From contig AFUT01000003.1 of assembly GCA_000223255.2 (NCBI GenBank), positions 124,001-188,000 on the forward strand: DNA of 64,000 bases, given 5' to 3'. Every line of letters begins with the position of its first letter. Position 1 is the first letter of the stretch. The notes beneath the pieces were generated by a model. The model did no database searches, was not told where the DNA came from, and saw nothing but the letters and a program-made list of their open reading frames with translations. This document shows positions 1-9,445 of this stretch, piece by piece. This DNA is from Streptococcus infantis SK970 (GTDB taxonomy: Bacteria > Bacillota > Bacilli > Lactobacillales > Streptococcaceae). The position numbers were made by a program, and so were the translations under genes.

Positions 1-197
<197 letters not shown>

Positions 198-204
198 TCA
201 CCTC

Positions 205-720
205 TTAGTCGTGGTATTCACCACGATCCCATTTTTCAAGGAACTCTGTAAAGAAATTGGCATCAGTTTGATGATCGTTATGAGTTTCAACGTGTTGGAT
301 TTTAGCGATCAATTTTTTGTTTTCTTCTGATGGTTTGTATTCAGCGTTGATGAAAGCTTCAATGATATCACACATGAGCAATTCACCAGTGATTTTACCA
401 CCAAATCCGATTACGTTGGCATTCAATTGTTCTTTTGCATATAGAGCTGTTGTCATATCGCGAACCAAAGCAGAACGAACACCAGGAACCTTGTTAACAG
501 CATTATTGATACCTACACCAGTACCGCAGATACATACACCAAGATCAGCTTGGCCACTAACTACTGCTTCACCAACTTTTTTACCAAAGATAGGGTAGTG
601 GGTACGAGCATGGTCATAAGTACCAAAGTCGATAACTTCATGTCCTTTTGATTTCAAAAATTCTGAAACAGCCATTTTTTCATTTGTTACGATGTGGTCA
701 CATCCGATTGCAATTCTCAT
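205..720 (-). CDS. lacB: Galactose-6-phosphate isomerase subunit LacB
   Basis: A complete 171-residue protein of the RpiB/LacA/LacB family. It opens with [15 protein letters not shown] and carries the [15 protein letters not shown] stretch that forms the sugar-phosphate binding loop, including the catalytic-type Cys. LacB pairs with LacA to convert galactose-6-phosphate to tagatose-6-phosphate in the cytoplasm. The start is supported by GGAGGG eight bases upstream. It sits between lacA (upstream, separated by a BOX-type repeat) and lacC (10 bases downstream), giving the standard lacA-B-C order. Length is typical of the family. Confidence 0.96.
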   Translation of the reverse strand: MRIAIGCDHIVTNEKMAVSEFLKSKGHEVIDFGTYDHARTHYPIFGKKVGEAVVSGQADLGVCICGTGVGINNAVNKVPGVRSALVRDMTTALYAKEQLNANVIGFGGKITGELLMCDIIEAFINAEYKPSEENKKLIAKIQHVETHNDHQTDANFFTEFLEKWDRGEYHD

Positions 721-765
721 TAGTTATTCCCTCCGATTAATTGTATAAATCTAATATCATTTATC

Positions 766-871
766 CTAACTCAAGAAAAATCAAGATTAGCTTAGGAAGC
801 GAGCTGCGAGCATAACTGAGGTTAGCTAAAGTGAGCTGACGACAGATTATCTTGATTTTTGAAGAGTATTA
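766..871. repeat. BOX-type intergenic repeat (boxA-boxC form) between lacA and lacB
   Basis: About 105 bases reading on the plus strand from AACTCAAGAAAAATCAAG to CTTGATTTTTGAAGAGTATT. The two ends are inverted (AAAAATCAAGATTA against GATTATCTTGATTTTT), and the inner part has TTAGGAAGC and GAGGTTAG, all resembling the pneumococcal BOX element (boxA followed directly by boxC). The right end supplies the lacA stop codon. A folded element inside the operon mRNA could alter lacB expression or mRNA stability. Assignment is from memory of the BOX consensus, not a search. Confidence 0.75.
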
Positions 872-1294
872 GCACATTTTGTTCAACATGTCGACACGGA
901 TTTGGTGACGACCGCCATCGTATTTACCATTTACAAAGCCTTTAGCAATGTTTTTAGCCAATTCATCACCAACAAGTTGAGCACCCATCGTAATCATACG
1001 TGAGTTGTTGTGACCGCGAGTCATATAAGCTGAACGTTCATCAGATACTTCTGCAGCAACCATTCCTTTGATTTTAGTAGCAACCATAAATGGACCTGCA
1101 CCATAAGCATCAATGACGATACCAAGGTTTTGTTCTTCTTTCTTAACTTCTTCCGCAACTGCTAGAGTTACATCAACAAAGTCTTGACCTTCTGCTGTAA
1201 CATCCACTACGTGGAAGTTTTCTTTTTCCAAGAAGTCTTTTACAACTTCTTTCAATCTTAAACCTGCAGCATCTGCACCAATAACAATAGCCAT
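869..1294 (-). CDS. lacA: Galactose-6-phosphate isomerase subunit LacA
   Basis: A 141-residue RpiB-family protein, the usual LacA length. The N-terminus [18 protein letters not shown] and the [19 protein letters not shown] segment near residues 94-112 are typical. LacA and LacB together isomerise galactose-6-phosphate to tagatose-6-phosphate after PTS uptake of lactose or galactose. The ATG follows AAAAAGGAG by seven bases. It is the first gene after a good promoter (positions 1500-1528), so it leads the lacABC unit. Its stop codon falls inside the BOX-type repeat that separates it from lacB. Confidence 0.96.
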   Translation of the reverse strand: MAIVIGADAAGLRLKEVVKDFLEKENFHVVDVTAEGQDFVDVTLAVAEEVKKEEQNLGIVIDAYGAGPFMVATKIKGMVAAEVSDERSAYMTRGHNNSRMITMGAQLVGDELAKNIAKGFVNGKYDGGRHQIRVDMLNKMC

Positions 1295-1499
1295 ATTGTA
1301 TACTCCTTTTTATAATAGACCAGTAAAACTTTCTGATTCTAGCCTAAAATAGACTTTTCTCAAATAGTTACTAGTAGTTTTGTTGACAATAATTTAAATT
1401 AAGAACAAATATCTTATTCGTTTCTTAATAAGCTTTTTTCAGAGAAAAGCAAGAACTGTAATCTTGTTAAAATAAACACAAATTGTTCTCTATAAACAT

Positions 1500-1528
1500 A
1501 ATATACTACTATTAGTTGGAGAAGTCAA
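1500..1528 (-). promoter_or_regulatory. lacA operon promoter with TGTTTAT-type putative LacR sites
   Basis: On the minus strand TTGACT (1523-1528) and TATATT (1500-1505) are separated by exactly 17 bases. The surrounding DNA is rich in TGTTTAT and AAACA motifs (for example just downstream of the -10 and upstream of the -35), the kind of site bound by DeoR-family LacR. The leader to the lacA ATG is about 200 bases. No lacR gene is in the window, so the repressor link is inferred. Confidence 0.75.
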
Positions 1529-1555
1529 CAATTTATGTTTGTTTTTGTTTATTTT

Positions 1556-2448
1556 TTATAAAATCTTGATATCAAATCCAAGCTGATCAAAATTACCAGG
1601 TTTCAAAATTTTAACATCTTTCTTATCTTCCAGTCTATCTCCTTCTTCTATTGAAGTAGACAAACCTGACCATGGTTCCAATGCAATAAAAGGCCCTTTA
1701 TTAAGAGTTGACCATACGATTAAATTTGGAAACTCTTTAAATTGTAGTTTCAAACCTTTATCATGTTTTCGTGAACGCAAAGCTACTGTGCGAGATTCCA
1801 ACTCATCTAATGTCACAGCATCGTAGCTAAAGAAATCAAAATTTAAATCTAATTCTTTTTGATTATTTAACCAAGAACTTCTATCTTTGAAATCCAACAT
1901 TCCTGTTTCTGGGAAAGGTTTTGGAACTGTACATGTTTCTGGCTTTTCAAATTCAAGATAGTAATCTTCATATACCTCGTCATCTAGTAAGGGACAGTTA
2001 AAACCAGGATGCCCACCAATAAAGTATGGCATCGATTTTTTAGCTTCTTTATTATATATTTTATACTGTGTACGTATGGTTTTCCCAGTCACTGTATAAG
2101 TAATTTCTAAACGAAAATGATAAGGATAATTTGCATACATTTCCTCATCATCTTCAATAGCAAATGTAACAGAATTATCTGTTTGTTCTACTAATGTAAA
2201 TTCTTTTTTCTTACTAGACCATGTCGAGGAATTTTTCCTTCTTTTTGACTACCATCTTCCTTATCATAAAGGACCGTATCATTTCTTACTGAACCACATA
2301 TTGGGAATAATACGGGTGCTTGCCCACTCCAATAAGTTGGATCCCCCTGCCACAAATACTCTACGCCTTCCTTGTCCTTTATGGAAGAAAGGGCGCCTCC
2401 AAGAGTTTGAAACTCAACATTTAATTGATCTGATTTTAATACAATCAT
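1556..2448 (-). CDS. lacX: Aldose 1-epimerase-like protein (LacX type), apparent frameshift
   Basis: Galactose mutarotase/LacX-like protein. The N-terminal part reads MIVLKSDQLNVEF to PRHGLVRKK, then the frame breaks. It resumes one frame over through the YFIGGHPGFNCPL motif, whose His belongs to the epimerase active site, and on to GPFIALEPWSG. The break is at a six-T run (2204-2209). Adding one A on the coding strand joins the parts into 297 residues, normal for the family. The start ATG at 2448 has GGAGG eight bases upstream. It probably interconverts anomers of a hexose or hexose phosphate for the lac pathway. It lies between the PTS IIA gene and lacA. The break is most likely a sequence error. 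Confidence 0.82.
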
Positions 2449-2470
2449 AAGACTTACCTCCAATTTTCTA

Positions 2471-2520
2471 AAAAAAACTAGGCTGCTGCTCCATAGTGGA
2501 AACTGACAACCTAGTTTTTA
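2471..2520 (-). terminator. Hairpin terminator after the PTS IIA gene
   Basis: On the minus strand AAAACTAGG pairs with CCTAGTTTT, followed by a run of T. It lies between the PTS IIA stop and the lacX start, so lacX expression depends on read-through or an unseen promoter. Confidence 0.7.
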
Positions 2521-2560
2521 CAATTTAGATTTCCTATAGTTAGAATTTATAAATTTTGAT

Positions 2561-3036
2561 TTAACTAGTAGCTTCAGTAATATATTTATAAATATCTTCT
2601 GGAGTTGTAAGTTTAGATAAATCTTCCAGATGACCATTTCCAGTAAAAAAATCCATTAGCTGAGATAGTATGTTGATTTGACTTGAATTTGAATTATTGA
2701 TAATAAAGAAAACCCAGGATACTATTACTTCTTTATTAGGAGATATCATATTATAAAATGTAACTGGCTTGACAAGTCTAACCACCACAATCTTTTTGTC
2801 TAAACTATGGTCAACATCGGTATGAGGAATTGCAACATTTGGCAAATTATTCCCCAAAAAATTCATATTTAAACCAGTTGGAAATAATTTTTCACGTTCA
2901 ATCAATGCCGATCGATAGGTATCCGTAACGACTTTCTTTTCTTCCAACAGGGTTGCAACTTGATCAAAGAGTTGCTCTTGATTATCTGCTTCTAAACAAA
3001 AACTAAGTCTTTACTGAAGAAATGATCTAATCCCAT
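2561..3036 (-). CDS. PTS EIIA component, fructose/galactitol-like, apparent frameshift
   Basis: EIIA domain of the PtsN/fructose-galactitol family. NVAIPHTDVDHS contains the PHT motif whose His accepts phosphate from HPr. The first 14 residues (MGLDHFFSKDLVFV) are out of frame with the rest. One extra base in the five-A run at 2998-3002 restores a continuous protein of 158 residues, typical of a free EIIA. The ATG at 3036 has GGGAGAAGG just upstream. A promoter overlapping a perfect cre site (3072-3100) implies CcpA repression. Its place upstream of lacX and the tagatose genes suggests the EIIA of a galactose or galactitol-type PTS; the partner EIIB/EIIC genes are not in view. Confidence 0.8.
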
Positions 3037-3071
3037 GACCTTCTCCCTTCATATTTAACTTTTATTATACA

Positions 3072-3100
3072 AGTATAACACTATATGAAACCGTTGTCAA
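3072..3100 (-). promoter_or_regulatory. Promoter with overlapping perfect cre site for the PTS IIA gene
   Basis: TTGACA (3095-3100) and TATACT (3072-3077) on the minus strand are 17 bases apart. The spacer and -35 overlap TGAAACCGTTGTCA (3086-3099, plus strand), which fits every position of the cre consensus TGWAANCGNTNWCA. Binding of CcpA there would block RNA polymerase, giving glucose repression of the PTS gene. Confidence 0.85.
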
Positions 3101-3188
3101 TGTTTTTTTGTTGTATTTTGTTTGATTATTATTATTTTTGTTTGATTTTAAACAACAAATTATTTTAATTAGTTTTGAAAAAAGATAG

Positions 3189-3213
3189 AAAAAAACAGGA
3201 CATGCATCCTGTT
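3189..3213 (-). terminator. Terminator of the lipoprotein gene
   Basis: A perfect stem AACAGGA/TCCTGTT around TGCATG, followed on the minus strand by seven T. As the sequence stands the lipoprotein frame reads through this hairpin, which supports a lost base near its stop codon. Confidence 0.85.
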
Positions 3214-3222
3214 TTATATTTC

Positions 3223-3832
3223 TTAATTTTTTTCGTAGTCCAACTTTGTTCAATCAATGGAAGCATATCCTTTAAAACTTCAGGTGTTCCTTCTAGAGAA
3301 ACGTATCTAAACTTACCATCATCTGATTTAAAAATCCAGATCACTAAATATTTACCATTTTTAGCAATACAGTTTACGACATAGGCGTCATAACCACCAA
3401 TTTTTGACTTAGATCCCCAAACTTTAGAGAAATCCTTGCTTTGTTGTTTAGTTTGATAAACACTAGTAGAGACTTGAACAGCATCAAGAGCAGCATATTC
3501 ACTTTCACTAACACCAAGGTGCTCTGGTTTAAAAGTATTTAAGGTTACGATATTGATGTCCGTTCCATCACAGTACTGAATATCATCACCACCCTCAACT
3601 TCTGTAAAATGAATCCATGATTTTGGAACTTTTACGTAGCCATAAGCATCTGAACCAATAACCTGGGTATCTTTAATCGTTGATTCAGCTACAGTTGTTG
3701 TTTCTTGAGCTGTGGTTGTTTCCTGAACTGTTGTTGTATCTGAGGCTGCTTCTTTCTTAGTTTTTGAAGTATTACAAGCAGCGAGGCAAAGGCAACACAC
3801 TAAAAATGTAGATAAGCTGACGATTTTTTCAT
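3223..3832 (-). CDS. Secreted lipoprotein of unknown function, two apparent frameshifts
   Basis: The ATG at 3832 follows AAAGGAGAAGG. After restoring one A in the six-T run at 3824-3829 the product begins MKKIVSLSTFLVCCLCLAAC, a lipoprotein signal peptide with lipobox LAAC. A Thr/Glu-rich linker (VQETTTAQETTTVAE) follows, then a globular domain of about 140 residues with GYVKVPKSWIHF and SKDFSKVWGSKSKIGGYDAYVV. As given, the frame ends at 3165 with a Lys/Cys/Phe-rich tail translated from the terminator. One more A in the seven-T run at 3227-3233 gives a TAA at 3223-3225, just before the hairpin. I do not recognise the domain. It is probably surface-anchored and unrelated to the lac genes. Confidence 0.72.
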
Positions 3833-3905
3833 GATCCTTCTCCTTTTACTTCTATTCTAATGAAAGAAAAGATAAGTGTCAAAAGATAACTGTATTAGGA
3901 ATCAA

Positions 3906-5727
3906 TTATTCTTCATCCATACTCAATACGCTGAGGAAGGCTTCTTGAGGAACTTCTACTGATCCAATAGCTTTCATCCGTTTCTTACCAGCTTTTGTTT
4001 TTCAAGAAGCTTACGTTTACGTGATACGTCACCACCATAACACTTAGCAAGCACGTTCTTACGTAGAGCCTTGATATCTGTACGGGCAACAATCTTATGT
4101 CCGATTGCTGCTTGAATTGGAACTTCAAACTGTTGACGTGGAATGATCTTCTTAAGCTTATCAACAATGAGTTTTCCACGTTCGTAGGCAAAATCTTTGT
4201 GAACGATAAAGCTAAGAGCATCAACCTTATCTCCATTAAGAAGGATATCCATCTTAACCAACTTAGATGGACGATACTCTGACAGTTCATAGTCAAAGCT
4301 TGCGTACCCACGTGTTGAAGATTTGAGCTTATCAAAGAAATCAAAGACAATTTCAGCTAGTGGAATTTGATAGATAACATTGACACGATTATCATCAATA
4401 TAATCCATGGTCACAAAGTCACCACGTTTGCGCTGAGCTAGTTCCATAACTGCCCCAACAAATTCCTGCGGTACCATGATTTGTGCCTTTACATATGGCT
4501 CTTCAATGGTCGCAATCTTGGTTGGATCCGGAAACTCAGATGGGTTAGATACAGCCATAGACTCGCCATCAGTTTGATTAACCTTGTAGATAACAGATGG
4601 TGCAGTCATGATAAGGTCGATGTTAAACTCACGCTCCAAACGTTCCTGAATAACATCCATGTGAAGAAGACCGAGGAAGCCACAACGGAAACCAAATCCA
4701 AGTGCTTGCGATGTTTCGGGTTCAAATTGCAGGCTGGCATCGTTCAACTGCAATTTTTCAAGAGATTCACGAAGATCGTTGTATTTATTTGACTCGATTG
4801 GATAGAGACCTGCGAAGACCATCGGATTCATCTGTTTGTATCCAGATAGTGGTTCTGAAGCAGGATTTGTAGCCAAGGTTACTGTATCACCAACACGGGT
4901 GTCCTGAACAGTCTTGATAGATGCTGCAATATATCCAACGTCACCTGTTGCAAGAAAGTCTCGTCCTACTGCTTTAGGTGTGAAGATTCCCACTTCGGTA
5001 ACATCAAAGGTCTTACCATTACTCATGAGCTGAATCTTATCACCTGGTTTGACAACCCCGTCCATAACACGGACTTGAAGGATAACACCGCGATAGGCAT
5101 CGTATACTGAGTCGAAAATCAAGGCTTTTAATGGTGCTGATACGTCTCCTGTTGGGGCAGGGACTTTTGCGACAATTTGCTCTAAAATATCTTCAATTCC
5201 AATCCCAGCTTTTGCTGAAGCTAATACTGCCTCACTAGCATCCAGTCCGATGACATCTTCAATTTCTGTACGCACGCGCTCCGGATCTGCAGCAGGTAAG
5301 TCAATCTTATTGATAACTGGAAGAATCTCCAAATCATTATCTAAGGCAAGGTAAACGTTAGCTAATGTTTGAGCCTCAATCCCTTGGGCGGCATCAACGA
5401 CCAAAATTGCCCCCTCACAGGCAGCAAGAGAACGTGATACCTCATAAGTGAAGTCCACGTGTCCTGGTGTGTCAATCAGGTGGAAAATATAGGTTTCGCC
5501 ATCTTTGGCAGTATAATTAAGCTCGATGGCATTCAGTTTGATAGTAATCCCACGCTCTCTCTCTAGGTCCATACTATCAAGAAGCTGAGCTTGCATTTCA
5601 CGACTTGAAACAGTTTCAGTTGCCTCCAAAATACGGTCCGCCAAGGTTGACTTCCCATGGTCAATGTGAGCGATAATGGAGAAGTTTCGAATCTTATCCT
5701 GTCGTTTTTAAGTTCTTCTACATTCAT
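3906..5727 (-). CDS. lepA: Elongation factor 4 (LepA), two apparent frameshifts
   Basis: Translational GTPase that back-translocates or remodels ribosomes under stress. The restored protein starts [17 protein letters not shown] and has the P-loop AHIDHGKST (20-28), DTPGH (86-90) and NKID (140-143), followed by the EF-G-like domains and the LepA C-terminal domain (ECYGG-type motif [18 protein letters not shown]). The first break is in a five-T run at 5705-5709, the second in a four-T run at 3993-3996. One base in each gives 607 residues ending in VLSMDEE, the family norm. The start has GGAAG upstream, and a promoter lies at 5756-5783. Both breaks look like homopolymer errors. Confidence 0.93.
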
Positions 5728-5741
5728 GATTCTCTTCCTTT

Positions 5742-5795
5742 CAGGGTATCTATTAATTATAAATTGTTTTTATATTTTGACAAGACCATACCCTG
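5742..5795 (-). promoter_or_regulatory. lepA promoter flanked by an inverted repeat
   Basis: TTGTCA (5778-5783) and TATAAT (5756-5761) on the minus strand are 16 bases apart. The promoter is bracketed by an 8-base inverted pair, CAGGGTAT (5742-5749) and ATACCCTG (5788-5795). Confidence 0.65.
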
Positions 5796-5804
5796 CTAGG
5801 AGTA

Positions 5805-6533
5805 CTAATCTTCGGCAACAAAGCCGTCATTTTCGATGAAATAGTGGTCAGTCATACCTTGGTCAGTAAAGACGATTCCATGAAGGACACCACCATAGAC
5901 AGCTCCTCCATCCATTCCGATTTTTCCATCTTCTGTCATCCAAAGTTCTGCAGTTCCTGGTTTTTGATCCAAAAGTCCATAGACCGGTGTATGCCCAAAG
6001 ACAATTGTTTTCCCAGTATGATTAACTGCTTCGTGGAATGGTTTTCTGAGCCAAACTTTCTTGTAATCTGTAGTATCATGCCAGTCATCCAAAGTCAAAT
6101 CAATACCAGCATGCACAAAGATATACTTATCCGTTTCAATCACAAAAGGCATCTGACGGATAAACTCTACTAAGTCAGCTGCTTCAGTTTCAACACGCTT
6201 AGCATCTGCTACACCATCTACTGGTGCATCCAATGGGCGACCTAGAATAGAATTAATAGTTGTATCCCCACCATTACGACGATAGTGGTCATAGCTTTCT
6301 TCAGGGTTATCCAACCAAGTTAAAAACATATACTCGTGGTTTCCTGATAAACAGATAGCTCCTTTATTATCAACCAAATCCTTGACTATTTCAAGAACTC
6401 GGCGACTATCTTCTCCTCTATCAATCAAATCTCCAAGAAAGAGTAATTGAGTTTTACCATCCCATGTTTTTAGAAGGTCCTCAAGCATTCCTGCTTTCCC
6501 ATGGACATCTCCAATAACATAATAGTCTGTCAT
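5805..6533 (-). CDS. Calcineurin-like phosphoesterase (PrpE/ApaH-type)
   Basis: A 242-residue metallophosphoesterase. The metal-binding motifs appear in order: GDVHG (residues 8-12), GDLIDRG (34-40), GNHE (near 64) and, later, VHAGID and FGHTPVYG. These bind a two-metal centre in serine/threonine phosphatases and diadenosine-tetraphosphatases of this superfamily. The substrate cannot be told from sequence. Its ATG directly follows the recN stop codon (TAA then ATG), so it is the last gene of the xseA-to-recN group and is translationally coupled to recN. Length and motifs are intact. Confidence 0.88.
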   Translation of the reverse strand: MTDYYVIGDVHGKAGMLEDLLKTWDGKTQLLFLGDLIDRGEDSRRVLEIVKDLVDNKGAICLSGNHEYMFLTWLDNPEESYDHYRRNGGDTTINSILGRPLDAPVDGVADAKRVETEAADLVEFIRQMPFVIETDKYIFVHAGIDLTLDDWHDTTDYKKVWLRKPFHEAVNHTGKTIVFGHTPVYGLLDQKPGTAELWMTEDGKIGMDGGAVYGGVLHGIVFTDQGMTDHYFIENDGFVAED

Positions 6534-8201
6534 TTATTTCTCCTTACTTTGTAACAATTCTCTCGCTTGACTAAGTGCTGCTTCAGTCACATTCTCCCCT
6601 GCTAACATCTTAGCAACCTCTTCCACCCTTTCTTCAACTGACAACAATCGAACTGTTGAAACAGTTGAATGGTCATTACTTATCTTTTCAATAAAGAACT
6701 GATAATCTGCGATCGCAATGACTTGAGGAAGATGAGATATAGCTAATACTTGACCATTCTGACCAATTTTATGAATCTTTTGAGCGATTGCTTGAGCTAC
6801 ACGACCAGAAACTCCTGTGTCCACTTCATCGAATACAATACTGGTCTTACCTTCCTTACGAGAAAAAGCAGACTTGATCGCCAACATGAGGCGAGACAAC
6901 TCTCCTCCAGAAGCTACTTTAACCAATGGTTTAAAGTCTTCTCCAGGGTTGGTTGAGATGTAAAATTCAACACTTTCATTTCCTTCACGAGTAAACTTAC
7001 CTTTAGTAAATTGAACCTGAAACTGAGCCTTATCCATGTAAAGATCTTTGAGCTCTTGTTGAATCTCGATTTCTAATTGTTGAGCTAGCTTGTGACGAGC
7101 AGATGCAAGTTTACTTGCTAAATCAACCAGACTTACTTCTAATTGCTTGAGTTCTTCTTCCATATCTTCTGAAGAAAGATTATTACCAGTAAGTAAATTG
7201 TATTCTTCAGTTATTTTTGCAAAGTATAACAAGACATCATCAACATTTCCACCATACTTACGTGTAATGGCATGTATGAGATCTAAACGACTCTCAATCT
7301 GCATCAAGCGATTGCCGTCAAAATCTAAATCTTCGATAATACCCTCTAGACGTTTAGTAACATCTTCTAGAACATAATAAGATTCAGATAAGGAAGTAGA
7401 AATTTCACGATATTCTACATCATACTCTTCTAAACTTTCCATATCATTCATAGCTGAACGCACGTTAGATAGACTTGAAAATTCTTCATTATCTAGCATG
7501 GTGTAAGCATTAGTCAGCGTATCAGCAATATTTTTATGATTGAGAAGTTTATCGCGTTCTTGATTGAGTTTGAGATCTTCACCTGGCTGTAAGGACGCAG
7601 ATTCAATTTCAGCTATCTGAAATTCCAACATTTCAATACGAGCCTTGTGCTCTTCTTGGTTTTTCTTAATCTCAAGAAGTTGCTTGCGCATTTGACGGTA
7701 GGCATCAAAGTTGGTCTGATAGGCTTGCTTCAGTTCCAGAAAATCTGCATCACCAAACCCATCAAGCATCTGAATGTGCAATTGGGGACGCATTAACTCT
7801 TCTTGATCATGTTGGCCATGGATATCAACAAGGTACTGTCCTATTGATCGAAGAACAGATAGATTAACCATCTGTCCATTGACACGACTAACACTACGCC
7901 CGTTTTGTAAAATTTCACGACGGATGATGATTTCATCACCTAACTCTATTCCTTGCTCATCAAAAATTATTTGCAAATCATGACTGTTTTCAACCGAGAA
8001 AAGACCTTCGATTTCAGCCTTAGGAGCACTATGACGAATAACGTCCGTTGTAGCTCTTGCTCCCAGCATCATATTCATAGCATCGATGATGATAGACTTC
8101 CCAGCACCGGTTTCCCCAGTCAGAACTGTCATTCCCTTCTCAAAATTAAGTGAAATAGCCTCAATGATGGCAAAGTTTTTAATTGAAATTTCAAGTAACA
8201 T
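6534..8201 (-). CDS. recN: DNA repair protein RecN
   Basis: SMC-like ATPase acting early at DNA double-strand breaks. It is 555 residues, normal for RecN. Walker A is GETGAGKS (29-36), followed by the IDGQ-type region HGQHDQEELM (about 134-143), a long coiled-coil centre, the ABC signature VASGGELSRLMLAIKSA and Walker B TSIVFDEVDTGVSG near the C-terminus. It starts seven bases after the ahrC stop and abuts the phosphoesterase gene. The tlyA-ahrC-recN arrangement is widely conserved in Firmicutes, which supports all three calls. No frameshift is seen. Confidence 0.97.
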   Translation of the reverse strand: MLLEISIKNFAIIEAISLNFEKGMTVLTGETGAGKSIIIDAMNMMLGARATTDVIRHSAPKAEIEGLFSVENSHDLQIIFDEQGIELGDEIIIRREILQNGRSVSRVNGQMVNLSVLRSIGQYLVDIHGQHDQEELMRPQLHIQMLDGFGDADFLELKQAYQTNFDAYRQMRKQLLEIKKNQEEHKARIEMLEFQIAEIESASLQPGEDLKLNQERDKLLNHKNIADTLTNAYTMLDNEEFSSLSNVRSAMNDMESLEEYDVEYREISTSLSESYYVLEDVTKRLEGIIEDLDFDGNRLMQIESRLDLIHAITRKYGGNVDDVLLYFAKITEEYNLLTGNNLSSEDMEEELKQLEVSLVDLASKLASARHKLAQQLEIEIQQELKDLYMDKAQFQVQFTKGKFTREGNESVEFYISTNPGEDFKPLVKVASGGELSRLMLAIKSAFSRKEGKTSIVFDEVDTGVSGRVAQAIAQKIHKIGQNGQVLAISHLPQVIAIADYQFFIEKISNDHSTVSTVRLLSVEERVEEVAKMLAGENVTEAALSQARELLQSKEK

Positions 8202-8207
8202 AAGGTC

Positions 8208-8638
8208 CTACCACTTTTTAACTTGTTCAACAATCTCTATAGCTGCTTCTTCAGTTCGCGCCACAATTAAAATTGAGTTATCATCTGCTAAACAGCTAAA
8301 AATCATATCCGAAAATGTTTGAGTCAATTGACTTTTAACAAAAATTGTATTCCCAGGAATGACATCTAAGTTGATGAGATTACCCATTCTTTCGAAACTT
8401 TCGATATTGTTCTCAGCTAACTGTAAACTTTTAACTACTGACTTTGGTAATTCATAGACATATGTATTGTCTTTCAAAGGAATTTTTACAATCCCTAATT
8501 CTTTGATATCACGTGAAACAGTTGCTTGAGTGGCAGAAATCCCTGCTTCTCTCAAGTGTTCAACGATTTCTTCTTGTGTGCCGATTTGATAGTCAGTCAC
8601 AAATCTTCTAATCTTTTCAAGTCTTTCTTTTTATTCAT
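8208..8638 (-). CDS. ahrC: Arginine repressor family regulator, apparent frameshift
   Basis: ArgR/AhrC protein. The N-terminal winged helix (ISATQATVSRDIKELGIVKI) binds ARG-box operators. The C-terminal domain, with SCLADDNSILIVARTEEAA, makes the hexamer and binds arginine. The start ATG at 8638 overlaps the tlyA stop (ATGAATAA). The first 13 codons are out of frame until one A is added to the five-T run at 8628-8632, giving MNKKERLEKIRRFV and 143 residues. It lies between tlyA and recN. Streptococci carry several ArgR paralogues; this one is the recN-linked copy, so the symbol could be argR in some annotations. Confidence 0.88.
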
Positions 8639-9445
8639 CTTTAAACTCTCTATGTGCTTTTTCTACTACTTTTTCTATTTCAGAAACCACTTGGTTGCTT
8701 GCATGTTCTTCTTTACGTAAATAAGCAAGAAATTCAATATTCCCGTGTCCACCTTGAATAGGAGAGAAATCCAATCCTAAGACTGAGAATCCTTCTGTGA
8801 CCGCCATTTCTGTTACCGTTTCTAAAACATTTTTGTGAACCTTAGCATCTCTGATAATTCCATTTTTACCAATCTGTTCACGGCCTGCTTCAAACTGTGG
8901 TTTTATAAGTGCAACAACTTGTCCTTGGTCTTCCAAAACTCTATGTAGAGCTGGTAGAATGAGACTCAATGATATAAAACTTACATCGATACTTGCAAAG
9001 CTAGGTACTTGTTCAAAATCAGTTTTTTCAGCATAACGAAAGTTAAATTGCTCCATGCTGATAACACGGGAATCTTGGCGTAATTTCCAGGCTAGCTGAT
9101 TGGTCCCAACATCAACGGCATAAACCAGTTTTGCACCATTTTGAAGCATGACATCCGTAAAACCTCCTGTTGAAGCGCCGATATCAATGGTCGTTTTGCC
9201 TTCAACTGATATGTCAAAGTTTTCCAAGGCTTTCTCAAGTTTCAAACCTCCTCGGCTCACATACTTTAGCTTCTCACCCTTGAGTTTCAATTCAGTATCA
9301 TCCGGAATTTTTCTCCTGGCTTATCGAAACGTTCACCATTTAGAACAGCAACAACCAAACCAGCCATAACACCTCGTTTAGCCTGTTCTCTTGTTTCAAA
9401 TAACCCTTGTTTGTAGGCAAGTACATCTACTCTTTCCTTAGGCAT
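8631..9445 (-). CDS. tlyA: TlyA-family rRNA methyltransferase, apparent frameshift
   Basis: An S4 RNA-binding domain at the N-terminus ([16 protein letters not shown], then ETREQAKRGVMAG) is followed by an FtsJ-like SAM domain with the glycine motif TIDIGASTGGFTD and YAVDVGTNQL. The family 2'-O-methylates rRNA, and some members were called hemolysins. The S4 part breaks at a five-T run (9308-9312). One A restores 271 residues, the usual size. The start overlaps the last codons of ispA and the stop overlaps the ahrC start, so translation is coupled on both sides. Confidence 0.92.

Noticed and set aside
3165-3222. Lys/Cys/Phe-rich C-terminal tail of the lipoprotein
   Set aside because: It is the terminator hairpin translated after a lost base; one A gives a stop at 3223-3225.
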